Made by a program: the position numbers and the translations under genes. Under the pieces are notes generated by a model that made no database searches, was not told the origin of the DNA, and saw only the letters and a list, made by a program, of their open reading frames with translations. Shown piece by piece: positions 1-6,142 of a stretch of 64,000 bases of DNA. The stretch spans positions 1-64,000 of IMG/VR virus record IMGVR_UViG_3300047444_000783; one strand, 5' to 3'. How positions within the stretch are numbered: the first letter of the stretch is position 1; every line of letters begins with the position of its first letter. The DNA is from a virus.

Positions 1-19
1 GTTGACGTTGCGGCCGGAC

Positions 20-36
20 GTGACAAAAAGTGTCAC
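20..36. promoter_or_regulatory. Perfect inverted repeat, possible operator
   Basis: GTGACA and TGTCAC form a 6-bp perfect inverted repeat separated by AAAAG, upstream of the first plus-strand gene. A TTGACG-like hexamer lies at 2-7. It could be a repressor site or an mRNA hairpin. Nothing in the window shows what binds it, and the region is cut by the window edge. Confidence 0.3.
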
Positions 37-119
37 TTGGATAAGGAAAACGAATACATAGAATGAGTAGCTTAGAAGCAACACTAATGCGACTGCCGTA
101 AATTGTCATCGAGCTAGAT

Positions 120-359
120 GTGAGTGTAGTCAAGTCAGATAAAATAGTTTACGCCGTAGAACCAGGCACTTACAGACACGTGTTGTTTAAGGAATTAAAC
201 GGTATTACAGTGACGGCATGGTTCGTATTCACAAGCCGAACGTCTTTAGCGGCCACGCGGTATCCGCCGCAACCGCACCTTGGCGTCAACCCAATGACGC
301 GAATATATACGTTGTCTACTGTGCCGAATCGGCACACTGGAAGGAATTACCTGATATGA
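120..359 (+). CDS. Hypothetical small protein, possibly frameshifted
   Basis: GTG-started frame of 79 codons that ends in an ATGA overlap with the next gene. The first 40 residues look natural, but the second half is rich in Arg, Pro and Thr and reads like an out-of-frame translation. A second frame from 218 looks more natural over 240-355 (for example NIYVVYCAESAHWKELP). Either one of the two is the gene, or a single gene is broken by a shift near 225-240. No family is recognised and no good ribosome binding site precedes 120. Confidence 0.35.
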   Translation: MSVVKSDKIVYAVEPGTYRHVLFKELNGITVTAWFVFTSRTSLAATRYPPQPHLGVNPMTRIYTLSTVPNRHTGRNYLI

Positions 360-457
360 GCACAGACTTTCGCGGCTTCGTCTTGATCGTGACGATCTGC
401 GTGGGAATACTCCTTGTATACGCTGCAATCGCAGCATGGAGGGACAGACGTGGTTAA
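356..457 (+). CDS. Very small single-pass membrane protein
   Basis: A 33-residue peptide starting MSTDFRGFVLIVTICVG. One hydrophobic helix (about residues 8-27) is followed by a basic tail, AWRDRRG, which predicts an inner-membrane protein with its C-terminus inside. The start overlaps the previous stop as ATGA, and GGAAGGA lies 9 nt upstream. The reading frame continues open upstream to 218, so the true start may be earlier. No function can be assigned. Confidence 0.5.
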   Translation: MSTDFRGFVLIVTICVGILLVYAAIAAWRDRRG

Positions 458-605
458 AGGATTGAAATGCTTTTGTTTAACCGTGTTCACGGTATCCGCC
501 GGTTTGTTCTTGGCAACCGTCTGGTTCACTGAATACACATGGTGCTTCTTAACGCTGGCGATTGTGAGTGCGTTGTCAGCCATCCTGATGCTGGAGGTCC
601 GATGA
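450..605 (+). CDS. Small two-helix membrane protein
   Basis: A 51-residue protein starting at GTG and overlapping the preceding stop codon, with a GGAGGG-like ribosome binding site in the upstream gene. Two hydrophobic segments (about residues 5-22 and 27-46) are joined by a short turn, TEYTWC. It ends in ATGA overlap with the next gene, so the run 356-829 is translationally coupled. A role such as a holin-like or superinfection membrane protein is possible, but nothing specific shows it. Confidence 0.55.
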   Translation: MVKGLKCFCLTVFTVSAGLFLATVWFTEYTWCFLTLAIVSALSAILMLEVR

Positions 606-829
606 GTAAGACGACATTGTTGACGGTTGGGGCGATTAAGAACGCAGTCGAAGCCGGGAACACGGTGTACGCGGGAACGAAGGCGTATCGAGTCATTAAA
701 GACAGTCTTGGTCAATGGCTGATCAAGTGTGATCTGAACGGGTATTGCATCGGCCTGACGTGGAGGGATGGTCAGACGCTGAATGGTAATCCTGGGGATT
801 TCTTCATAGAAAGAGAGGAGTCGAAATGA
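602..829 (+). CDS. Hypothetical protein, 75 aa
   Basis: Starts at ATG 602 behind a strong GGAGG (592-597) and overlaps both neighbours by four bases. The sequence, MSKTTLLTVGAIKNAVEAGN onward, is mixed alpha/beta in character, ends in a charged tail and has no membrane segment. The family is not recognised. Its place in a run of coupled short genes fits phage early accessory genes. Confidence 0.7.
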   Translation: MSKTTLLTVGAIKNAVEAGNTVYAGTKAYRVIKDSLGQWLIKCDLNGYCIGLTWRDGQTLNGNPGDFFIEREESK

Positions 830-1308
830 GACGCGTAGAAATCAAGAGCATGATCGACACAACGTACACGGATGACGAATTGGCAATCGCGGTAGTTGGG
901 AGTTTGTCCTCCCTGCCGGGGATTGAGCGGGTACAGACGTTCGCGCCGCGTGCGATGGATGTGAAAGAGGTTGGGTATTCGCAGCCGATGACCAAGGGAC
1001 GGCAGATGCTGACGGACGTGGTTAACCGATGCGCCAGTGAAGGAGCGCAGGTGATTGAGAACAAACCGTGTGAGCACGTGGATTATGACGAAGCGCAGGA
1101 TGGTCACGTGAAATGCCGCACGTGCGGGTTGGAGGCAGAGATCCAACCGTGCGTGGTCTGCGGTGAGTACAGCGTGCTTGTGGAAGTTGGGGATAGTGAG
1201 AACGTGATTCGACCGTGCGATACCGAAGGTTGCGCGGGTTCCCAAGAGCAAGTGTGTGACGACTGTCGTTCGAACGGTCCGCAGAGCAAGTGCGGACATT
1301 GGAAGTAA
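826..1308 (+). CDS. Cysteine-rich zinc-binding-like protein
   Basis: A 160-residue protein whose C-terminal half carries several Cys/His pairs. From about residue 85 there is a CEHVD..CRTCG pair, then CVVCG, then further C-x(4-5)-C and CDDC motifs ending in CGHW. This spacing suggests at least two zinc ribbons. The N-terminal 80 residues are acidic and lack known motifs. It could bind nucleic acid or a host protein, but no specific role can be read. Its TAA stop directly abuts the first ribozyme-like element. Confidence 0.75.
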   Translation: MRRVEIKSMIDTTYTDDELAIAVVGSLSSLPGIERVQTFAPRAMDVKEVGYSQPMTKGRQMLTDVVNRCASEGAQVIENKPCEHVDYDEAQDGHVKCRTCGLEAEIQPCVVCGEYSVLVEVGDSENVIRPCDTEGCAGSQEQVCDDCRSNGPQSKCGHWK

Positions 1309-1382
1309 CGCAGATGGGCGGGGCGATTGCCCCGTTAATGCGGCCTGACGGTCCACAGCCCGTCAAAATCAAACCGCTGGAG
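1309..1382 (+). ncRNA. Twister-like self-cleaving ribozyme candidate, copy 1
   Basis: The invariant CGCAGA (1309-1314) is followed by TGG (1315-1317), hairpin CGGGGC-gatt-GCCCCG (1319-1334), TTAATGCGG, and hairpin TGACGG/CCGTCA (1346-1365) with loop TCCACAGC. CGCA pairs with TGCG (1339-1342), and TGG pairs with loop CCA (1353-1355). In twister terms these are P2, T1, P1 (closed) and P4, with predicted cleavage between T1336 and A1337. CCGC (1374-1377) can pair instead with GCGG, just before the GGAG of the gene at 1389. The loop has CA where other copies have AA. The family call is inference from this architecture. Confidence 0.72.
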
Positions 1383-1388
1383 ATACCG

Positions 1389-1844
1389 ATGGAAACGAAC
1401 TTGGATAAGGTGACAAAGCCTCTGACGCTCGCTGAGTTTCGCGCGACCGGCAGGATTGCGCTGGTTGATGAGACGGGTGAAGTTCATTCGAATGCCGGCC
1501 ACTTCGACGGCGAAGTCTCTTACGGCCGTGTTTACGAATTAGGTTGCTTCATCTACCTGGACATCGACGCAACCCCAACAATTCCCGCCACATGGAGACT
1601 GGTTATCGAGCGTTCCGAGTACGAGGGGAAACTTTCAGACATGGAAGAGGTTTTGTATCGCACGTGGTACCTGCCGGAATGCTGTGGTTACGATCTGGCA
1701 ACCGAAGTCTTTGAGCGGGTGTGTCAGGCGATGCAACCGGCGGAGGAAATGGGCGGACTGACGAGCACGGGCTACATTGATCTGATGATGAAGGTGGCGC
1801 GGGAGGCTGAACGGCGAGCGGTCACGTGCGCCACGCTCAGGTAA
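1389..1844 (+). CDS. Hypothetical protein, 151 aa
   Basis: ATG 1389 is chosen because the GGAG at 1379-1382, at the end of the RNA element, sits 6 nt upstream; the frame stays open upstream to 1290. The protein starts METNLDKVTKPLTLAEFRAT. It is acidic and soluble, with a CC pair near the middle (LPECCGYDL) and a helical, basic C-terminus. No family is recognised. Its stop is followed one base later by RNA copy 2. Confidence 0.7.
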   Translation: METNLDKVTKPLTLAEFRATGRIALVDETGEVHSNAGHFDGEVSYGRVYELGCFIYLDIDATPTIPATWRLVIERSEYEGKLSDMEEVLYRTWYLPECCGYDLATEVFERVCQAMQPAEEMGGLTSTGYIDLMMKVAREAERRAVTCATLR

Positions 1845-1845
1845 A

Positions 1846-1921
1846 CGCAGAGGGGCGGGCAGAGATGCCCGTTAATGCGGTCAGCCGGTCCCAACCCCGG
1901 CTAAATCAAACCGTGATGGAG
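1846..1921 (+). ncRNA. Twister-like self-cleaving ribozyme candidate, copy 2
   Basis: CGCAGA 1846-1851, GGG 1852-1854, P1 hairpin CGGGCA-gaga-TGCCCG (1856-1871), T|AA at 1873/1874, P2 strand TGCG, then P4 AGCCGG/CCGGCT (1883-1902) with loop TCCCAACC. The GGG pairs with loop CCC (1890-1892). GAGGG before P1 and TCCCAA in the P4 loop are the classic twister sequences. The alternative 3' strand is CCGT (one G-U pair). GGAG at 1918-1921 serves the gene at 1929. Confidence 0.78.
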
Positions 1922-1928
1922 TCCACCG

Positions 1929-2414
1929 ATGTCCACTGTTCAACCCACCGTGCTCACCAAAGAGCATATTCACTTCATTCGGAAAGCAAATAAGTCCATC
2001 GTCTTCCGGTACATCCAAGGCCGTCAGTCGATTGAGATTGAGAACGAGATAGGCGCAGAACTGAAGATCGACGCTGGTTTCTACTATCGGGGATACGGGA
2101 ATACGGAACCCGGGACGCCTGAGCGTGAACCGCACAAAGCGTTCGACATGATCCACACACCATCCTGGGACCAGCCTTGGCAGACGGTTATCGCGCTGTT
2201 AAAGCCGGGGGATACGCTGAATGTCCGCTGGTTGGCGAATACGAACGGGTATGTCGAACGCGCGACGTTCGCAGGCGATAAGGATTGCGAATCGTTCAAT
2301 GCTCTGCATATGGATCAGGTTTTCGTGGAGATCGTGCGTGGTAAGCAAGTCCTGACGTTCGCGGTGGGTTTGTCGGTATGCCCGCAGAACAGTGCGCGGA
2401 TGTTCCAATACTGA
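1929..2414 (+). CDS. Hypothetical protein, 161 aa
   Basis: Starts at ATG 1929 behind the GGAG that closes RNA copy 2. The sequence, MSTVQPTVLTKEHIHFIRKA onward, contains an acidic beta-rich middle (IEIENEIGAELKIDAGF) and a region with GDTLNVRWLANTNGYVE, which resembles an all-beta fold. There are no membrane segments or metal motifs. The family is not recognised. It is the only gene between RNA copies 2 and 3. Confidence 0.7.
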   Translation: MSTVQPTVLTKEHIHFIRKANKSIVFRYIQGRQSIEIENEIGAELKIDAGFYYRGYGNTEPGTPEREPHKAFDMIHTPSWDQPWQTVIALLKPGDTLNVRWLANTNGYVERATFAGDKDCESFNALHMDQVFVEIVRGKQVLTFAVGLSVCPQNSARMFQY

Positions 2415-2416
2415 AT

Positions 2417-2492
2417 CGCAGAGCGGTCCCCACTTCAGTGGGGATTAATGCGGGCGCACGGTCGCAACCCCGTGCAAATTCACTCGCAGGAG
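2417..2492 (+). ncRNA. Twister-like self-cleaving ribozyme candidate, copy 3
   Basis: CGCAGA 2417-2422, GCG 2423-2425, P1 hairpin TCCCCAC-ttca-GTGGGGA (2427-2444), T|AA at 2446/2447, then P4 GCACGG/CCGTGC (2456-2475) with loop TCGCAACC. GCG pairs with loop CGC (2463-2465). P1 has opposite strand composition to copies 1 and 2 but keeps full pairing. The alternative 3' strand CTCGCA (2483-2488) pairs with TGCGGG. GGAG 2489-2492 precedes ATG 2499. Confidence 0.78.
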
Positions 2493-2498
2493 AATCGA

Positions 2499-3134
2499 AT
2501 GAGAATCAAAGAGACAAAACTCTACAAGTTCGACGAACTGTCAGATCGGGCCAAAGAGAACGCGCGTGACTGGTGGAGACAGATGGAAGCTGAGAGTCAG
2601 GACAATAGCTTCGCAGAGTTTGTGATCGACGATGCGGAGAAGATTGCTGAGATCCTTGGCATTGAACTTAAAACCAGGCCCGTCAAGTTGATGGGAGGAG
2701 GCACGCGCTACGATCCGTGCATCTGGTGGAGTCTCGTGTACTCTCAGGGCGATGGTGCATCGTTCGAAGGACGGTATCGGTATGCGGCGGGGAGCGTGAA
2801 GAAACTAAAAGAGCACGCACCCCAGGATGAGAAGTTGCACCGGATTGTCGAAGGTCTAGCTGCGATCCAGCGGCGCAACTTCTACCGTGGGGTGATCGAC
2901 ATTGGGCAGCGAGGCAACTACACACACTCCTATTCGATGGACTTCAGCGACGTGTCGGACCGTGAATTGTCAGGCGAGGACTATGGCGGCCTGTGTGAAC
3001 TTCTACGCGATTTCGCGGACTGGATCTACCGGCAATTGCAGGCAGAGTACGAGTACCAGAATGCGGATGCTCAGGTAGATGAGGCAATCCAGGCGAACGA
3101 GTACGAGTTTACAGAAGAAGGGAGACGCTCATGA
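2499..3134 (+). CDS. Conserved phage hypothetical protein (YKFDEL family)
   Basis: A 211-residue protein starting MRIKETKLYKFDELSDRAKE, followed by NARDWWR. This opening (YKFDELS-x-AKE-KARDW) is familiar from hypothetical proteins in many phages; their function is unknown. The middle is rich in Tyr, Gly and Trp and the C-terminal 60 residues are strongly acidic and helical. ATG 2499 is set by the GGAG of RNA copy 3. It overlaps the next gene by ATGA. It may be a DNA-mimic or modulator, but only the acidic tail hints at that. Confidence 0.75.
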   Translation: MRIKETKLYKFDELSDRAKENARDWWRQMEAESQDNSFAEFVIDDAEKIAEILGIELKTRPVKLMGGGTRYDPCIWWSLVYSQGDGASFEGRYRYAAGSVKKLKEHAPQDEKLHRIVEGLAAIQRRNFYRGVIDIGQRGNYTHSYSMDFSDVSDRELSGEDYGGLCELLRDFADWIYRQLQAEYEYQNADAQVDEAIQANEYEFTEEGRRS

Positions 3135-3379
3135 GCGAAGACAAAGAACTGACGATCTACGAGGCACTGAAAGCCGCGGGCGTACCGCTGGACTCGCACG
3201 AGTCGGACCTGTACGCGCTGGTCACACCCGAGAGCACACGAATTGTCGAAGCGTATCGCTTTCGCTCGAACGTCACGACGTTCGTCAGCCAGATCGACAA
3301 GAAACGCTGGTACGACATTCCATTTGCCTACCTGCCGTTCTGGGAGAAGAAATCGAAAGGGGGTGAGGTTATTGGGTAG
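3131..3379 (+). CDS. Hypothetical protein, 82 aa
   Basis: Coupled to the upstream gene by ATGA, with GAAGAAGGGAG as ribosome binding site. The protein begins MSEDKELTIYEALKAAGVPL and ends with an aromatic, basic patch (WYDIPFAYLPFWEKKSK). It is soluble with no recognised domain. Genes like this commonly follow the YKFDEL-type gene in phages, from memory only. Its TAG lies four bases before RNA copy 4. Confidence 0.7.
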   Translation: MSEDKELTIYEALKAAGVPLDSHESDLYALVTPESTRIVEAYRFRSNVTTFVSQIDKKRWYDIPFAYLPFWEKKSKGGEVIG

Positions 3380-3383
3380 ATAA

Positions 3384-3470
3384 CGCAGAGGGACGGCCGT
3401 GTGTGTGGAAGCCACGGCCGGTAATGCGGCGGACTGGTTCCCAAGTGCCAGTCAAATCACACCGCTGGAG
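3384..3470 (+). ncRNA. Twister-like self-cleaving ribozyme candidate, copy 4
   Basis: CGCAGA 3384-3389, GGG 3390-3392, long P1 CGGCCGTG/CACGGCCG (3394-3401 with 3413-3420, 11-nt loop), T|AA at 3422/3423, then P4 GACTGG/CCAGTC (3432-3453) with loop TTCCCAAGTG. GGG pairs with loop CCC (3440-3442). This copy carries both GAGGG and TCCCAAG, the closest match to natural twister sequences. The alternative strand is CCGC. GGAG 3467-3470 precedes a GTG start at 3480. Confidence 0.78.
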
Positions 3471-3479
3471 AAATCGACA

Positions 3480-4010
3480 GTGAAACTCGAAATCAAAGGA
3501 CTCAAGACCTGGAAGACGGACGATGGCGGCGGCTACCAGTACACACTAATGGTCGATGGACGGCGCGCGGCATTCGTACATAACGATGGCAATGGTGGCG
3601 GTTCGCGGTTCGATACGACACCGAGAGTGGGAGACGACAAACTGTTTGAGCAATTCGCGGACTACGTGGCAGCCTTACCGTTATCCGCATGGGACCATCC
3701 GATATTGGGCAATCTGTTCGATCCGAAAGAGAACCGTGGAGCATGGTACGAGGAAGCGACGCCTGAAGAACGTGCGCGACACGACCGTGCGAGTAAGGTG
3801 GAGATTTACGCCGAGCGTCTAGTGGATGAGTTTGAAGAGGCGAAACAGATGAAACGATGGTGCGCGAAAAAGACGGTCGTGCGGCTGAAGACGCACAAAC
3901 CGGAACAGTACCTGATCTACCCGATGCCATACACGGCGGCATTCGCTGAGAAGCTACGGGCGAAGCATGGCGAGCAGTTGGTAGAGATCGTAAACGAACG
4001 ATTCGTCTAA
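3480..4010 (+). CDS. Hypothetical protein, 176 aa
   Basis: GTG 3480 is preferred, 9 nt after the GGAG of RNA copy 4, because no nearer ATG is in frame. The product begins VKLEIKGLKTWKTDDGGGYQ and contains beta-rich N-terminal and charged helical C-terminal parts (YAERLVDEFEEAKQMKRW). It has single Cys residues only and no recognised family. It is a single-gene segment between RNA copies 4 and 5. Confidence 0.7.
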   Translation: MKLEIKGLKTWKTDDGGGYQYTLMVDGRRAAFVHNDGNGGGSRFDTTPRVGDDKLFEQFADYVAALPLSAWDHPILGNLFDPKENRGAWYEEATPEERARHDRASKVEIYAERLVDEFEEAKQMKRWCAKKTVVRLKTHKPEQYLIYPMPYTAAFAEKLRAKHGEQLVEIVNERFV

Positions 4011-4011
4011 A

Positions 4012-4088
4012 CGCAGACGGGTGGCGTGCGAACGCCACTAATGCGGTCGCTGCCGGTCCGAAACCCGGAGCAAATTCAACCGCTGGAG
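4012..4088 (+). ncRNA. Twister-like self-cleaving ribozyme candidate, copy 5
   Basis: CGCAGA 4012-4017, CGG 4018-4020, P1 GTGGCGT-gcga-ACGCCAC (4021-4038, GNRA loop), T|AA at 4039/4040, then P4 CCGG/CCGG (4053-4068) with loop TCCGAAAC. CGG pairs with loop CCG (4058-4060). The outer part of P4 is less regular here (a bulge separates GCT and AGC). The alternative strand CCGC is at 4080-4083 and GGAG at 4085-4088. Confidence 0.75.
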
Positions 4089-4094
4089 ATGGAC

Positions 4095-4316
4095 ATGCTT
4101 CAGAAAGACATTCAGAAGGGCAAGTTGTACACGATCAAGCATCATGACGGGCAAATCTACACGGTGCGTGTGGATGGTATCGGTTCGCGCCGAACATTCG
4201 GTTCGCGTGACGGGGTGAGTAAGACGCTCGTGCGGTATCTCTGCACGAAATTGGCAACCGGCAATTCGATCATCGTGAAGTCGGCCGCGAAGTTTCGCGA
4301 GGAGGTAGCCCAATGA
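4095..4316 (+). CDS. Hypothetical protein, 73 aa
   Basis: Two in-frame ATGs exist (4089 and 4095). ATG 4095 is chosen because it is 6 nt from GGAG. The protein, MLQKDIQKGKLYTIKHHDGQ onward, is small and basic with beta-strand character followed by a helix, and has no Cys pairs. It overlaps the next gene by ATGA. A nucleic-acid-binding role would fit the charge, but this is a guess. Confidence 0.65.
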   Translation: MLQKDIQKGKLYTIKHHDGQIYTVRVDGIGSRRTFGSRDGVSKTLVRYLCTKLATGNSIIVKSAAKFREEVAQ

Positions 4317-4927
4317 TTTTCGAATTCAAGAACATGGTGCAGAAGTCTGACGGCGAGTGGCGCTACCAGACGGCAGAAACTGGCGAGGTCATACGCGTGG
4401 TCGTGCGGTACATCAAGAGTGCGAGCGCCTCGCGTCGAGGTATCCACGTGTCGGTCGAACCCTGGACGATCGAACCGGCAGGAGATCGCGGCTTTTCGAC
4501 TGAATCCACGACCCTGATGTCGGATGCGAGCACGTTTGTCGAGCACCTGGCGCGCATCAAACCGAGTGCGGTCGCGCAAGTTGCGGCAAAGATCGACGCC
4601 CACGCGCCGGCATTCGCTCAATTCTTCCGCCTGGAGGGCCAAGACAAAACCAAACAGGCGTTGAAAGCGTTTTTCGAGGCAGGAACTCTGCCGGTTGTCA
4701 GTACGCAGAGTGTGAGCGTTGAGCGAACGAAGCTGGCGTTGAAGCGTGACCCGCTAGTGCCGGTCGGTCAGACGTCACCATTGCATGTCGATTGCCCGTG
4801 CGGTCGCGCGATCCTGATTATTACTGAGTTAAACGGGTGTCACGGCTGCGGGTTGGTCGTGGACAGTGCCGGTTGGATAAAGGGCAACGATGCTGTTCGC
4901 ACGCCAGACGGTTGGATGTTCATATGA
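4313..4927 (+). CDS. Hypothetical protein with C-terminal zinc-ribbon motif
   Basis: A 204-residue protein, coupled by ATGA on both sides. The C-terminal 50 residues hold CPCG and CHGCG about 15 residues apart, a typical four-cysteine zinc ribbon. The first 130 residues are alpha/beta with no known motif. The family is not recognised. Phage proteins with such terminal ribbons often bind nucleic acid or RNA polymerase; that is a possibility only. Confidence 0.7.
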   Translation: MIFEFKNMVQKSDGEWRYQTAETGEVIRVVVRYIKSASASRRGIHVSVEPWTIEPAGDRGFSTESTTLMSDASTFVEHLARIKPSAVAQVAAKIDAHAPAFAQFFRLEGQDKTKQALKAFFEAGTLPVVSTQSVSVERTKLALKRDPLVPVGQTSPLHVDCPCGRAILIITELNGCHGCGLVVDSAGWIKGNDAVRTPDGWMFI

Positions 4928-5052
4928 GTTATCAATTCTGGCCGTCGCAGCGGGATCAGGAGCCGCCCAACCATGGTAACTGGCGCGCGGGTCTGTTCGT
5001 GATCGGAATGATCTGGGGTCTGATCTATCTGATCCTGAGGTTCTTCAGATGA
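4924..5052 (+). CDS. Small single-pass membrane protein, 42 aa
   Basis: ATG 4924 overlaps the previous stop. The protein starts MSYQFWPSQRDQEPPNHGNW and has one hydrophobic helix near the C-terminus (LFVIGMIWGLIYLILRFF), giving a cytoplasmic N-terminus and a C-terminal anchor. No function is known. The frame extends upstream to 4837, but that part overlaps the previous gene fully. Confidence 0.55.
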   Translation: MSYQFWPSQRDQEPPNHGNWRAGLFVIGMIWGLIYLILRFFR

Positions 5053-5105
5053 CGCCACTAACCAAACCACTGACGCGCAGATCAGCGGCTGTCATTCGCA
5101 ACTAG
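5049..5105 (+). CDS. Possible 18-aa peptide
   Basis: An ATG overlapping the previous stop as ATGA opens a frame of 18 codons, MTPLTKPLTRRSAAVIRN, ending nine bases before RNA copy 6. The same coupling is seen at real gene joints here, but so short a frame may be chance. The stretch holds nothing else. Confidence 0.2.
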   Translation: MTPLTKPLTRRSAAVIRN

Positions 5106-5113
5106 AAAATAGA

Positions 5114-5188
5114 CGCAGAGCAGCCCCGCCACGGCGGGGTTAATGCGGCGGTCCGGTTGCAAGCCCGGACTAATTCAACCGCGCAGGA
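5114..5188 (+). ncRNA. Twister-like self-cleaving ribozyme candidate, copy 6
   Basis: CGCAGA 5114-5119, GCA 5120-5122, P1 CCCCGC-cacg-GCGGGG (5124-5139), T|AA at 5141/5142, then P4 GTCCGG/CCGGAC (5151-5170) with loop TTGCAAGC. GCA pairs with loop TGC (5158-5160), a triplet different from copies 1-5. The alternative 3' strand is CCGC (5179-5182). The Shine-Dalgarno is AGGA at 5185-5188, slightly different from other copies. Confidence 0.78.
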
Positions 5189-5197
5189 TGGAACGAT

Positions 5198-5395
5198 ATG
5201 AAGTACGTAGTTACCGTAACGCAGACAGCCAAAGAACTGTCAGACGTCGATGACATGCAAGACAACCCGTCAGGGAGTTATGAGATTGAGGCGCGGTCTG
5301 CGGATGCGGCGCTTGACGAATTTCACGCAACGGTCCCGATTGGGTGCCTTGAGGACTTCGAAATCATCGTGGAACAGGAGACGACCAATGGTTAG
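5198..5395 (+). CDS. Hypothetical protein, 65 aa
   Basis: Begins MKYVVTVTQTAKELSDVDDM. It has the beta-alpha pattern of small phage proteins in which an N-terminal strand is followed by a repeated-exposure helix (SYEIEARSADAALDEF). The gene at 5638 has the same layout (FAFDVQLQAVVRVQAETEAE), so the two may be distant paralogues. It starts 9 nt after the AGGA of RNA copy 6 and overlaps the next gene by 8 bases. Function unknown. Confidence 0.7.
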   Translation: MKYVVTVTQTAKELSDVDDMQDNPSGSYEIEARSADAALDEFHATVPIGCLEDFEIIVEQETTNG

Positions 5396-5636
5396 GACAT
5401 TCGACGAAACAAAGGACCAGGTGCTCGATTCGCGCACGGGGATCGAGCGCGAGCGCACGCGCATCCTCGTACAGATCTGCAGCTACAACGGCGGTCAGGC
5501 GAAGTTGCAGTTGAAGCGCGAGAACAAGTCGAGCGACGGCTGGACGTTCGCAAAACTGGGGCGCATGACGGGCGAGGAGTTTAGCGAACTCGTGCCGGTC
5601 GCGCTCGAACTGATCGACGCAAACGGGGTGAAGTGA
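5388..5636 (+). CDS. Hypothetical protein, 82 aa
   Basis: ATG 5388 lies within the end of the previous gene, with CAGGAG upstream; the frame is open earlier, but the first 46 codons would overlap the previous gene. The protein starts MVRTFDETKDQVLDSRTGIE. The core (ILVQICSYNGGQAKLQLKR, then FAKLGRMTGEEFSELV) looks like a small beta-sheet plus helix fold. It resembles phage proteins with a transcriptional-coactivator-like layout, but the match is too weak to name. Confidence 0.65.
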   Translation: MVRTFDETKDQVLDSRTGIERERTRILVQICSYNGGQAKLQLKRENKSSDGWTFAKLGRMTGEEFSELVPVALELIDANGVK

Positions 5637-5637
5637 A

Positions 5638-5892
5638 ATGAAAGAATTTGCATTTGACGTCCAATTGCAAGCGGTTGTTCGCGTCCAGGCGGAGACCGAA
5701 GCGGAGGCGAGGGAGGCGCTTGAGAACATGCAGGCTGTTGATTGCTCTGTTGTTGAGGCGCGGGAGGGCCTAGCGGCTGACGAGGACTCACTGATCGTGC
5801 TAGACCGTGGAACCATGCGCGTCACAGAGATCAGCTCGATACCGACAACGATCCATATGTTTGAACTGGATGGAATTGAGGTAAGTGGATAA
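5638..5892 (+). CDS. Hypothetical protein, 84 aa
   Basis: Starts MKEFAFDVQLQAVVRVQAET immediately after the previous stop. It is acidic, with a strand-helix-strand start that resembles the protein at 5198. No metal or membrane motif is present. It ends TAATG, sharing one base with the next start, so translation is likely coupled. Function unknown. Confidence 0.7.
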   Translation: MKEFAFDVQLQAVVRVQAETEAEAREALENMQAVDCSVVEAREGLAADEDSLIVLDRGTMRVTEISSIPTTIHMFELDGIEVSG

Positions 5893-6059
5893 TGCCAAAC
5901 ATGGAGTACGTCCGATTCGAGAACACATTGCACGATCTTCGCGATTGCCAGGAGCATATGGACGACGAGTTACAGCCTGCCGAAGCGAAGGCACAGTTGC
6001 GGCTGGTCAAACTCTGCAGGCAGATCGCAGGAGACTACGAACACTTAGAATCTGAGTAA
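5892..6059 (+). CDS. Hypothetical small protein, 55 aa
   Basis: Starts at the TAATG junction and reads MPNMEYVRFENTLHDLRDCQ, continuing as a charged, fully helical sequence (DDELQPAEAKAQLRLVKLCRQI). It ends one base before RNA copy 7. It has two scattered Cys and no recognised family. Coding bias and coupling support it as a real gene. Confidence 0.6.
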   Translation: MPNMEYVRFENTLHDLRDCQEHMDDELQPAEAKAQLRLVKLCRQIAGDYEHLESE

Positions 6060-6060
6060 T

Positions 6061-6136
6061 CGCAGACCACTGGCGTCTCCGGACGCCAGCAATGCGGGCG
6101 GCCGGTTGGAACCCCGGCCAAATTCACTCGCAGGAG
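6061..6136 (+). ncRNA. Twister-like self-cleaving ribozyme candidate, copy 7
   Basis: CGCAGA 6061-6066, CCA 6067-6069, P1 CTGGCGT-ctccgg-ACGCCAG (6070-6089), C|AA at 6090/6091, then P4 GGCCGG/CCGGCC (6100-6119) with loop TTGGAACC. CCA pairs with loop TGG (6107-6109), the inverse of copy 1. The base before the predicted cut is C rather than T; twister also accepts C there. The alternative strand CTCGCA (6127-6132) pairs TGCGGG, followed by GGAG. Confidence 0.77.
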
Positions 6137-6142
6137 AATCCG

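Noticed and set aside
81-105. TAATGCG at 85-91 as an eighth, decayed ribozyme copy
   Set aside because: No CGCAGA, no P1 hairpin and no P4 hairpin around it; seven bases can match by chance.
1352-6119. T-arm-like hairpins (GGTTGCAAGCC-type) suggesting tRNA or tRNA-like genes
   Set aside because: No acceptor stem, D-arm or anticodon arm surrounds them, and the loop triplet covaries with a distant linker. The twister-like reading explains the loop better.
1309-6136. Cobalamin or another known riboswitch class for the repeated RNA
   Set aside because: The second hairpin resembles the L4 of cobalamin riboswitches, but the B12 box and outer core are missing. Other common riboswitch consensus motifs do not fit.
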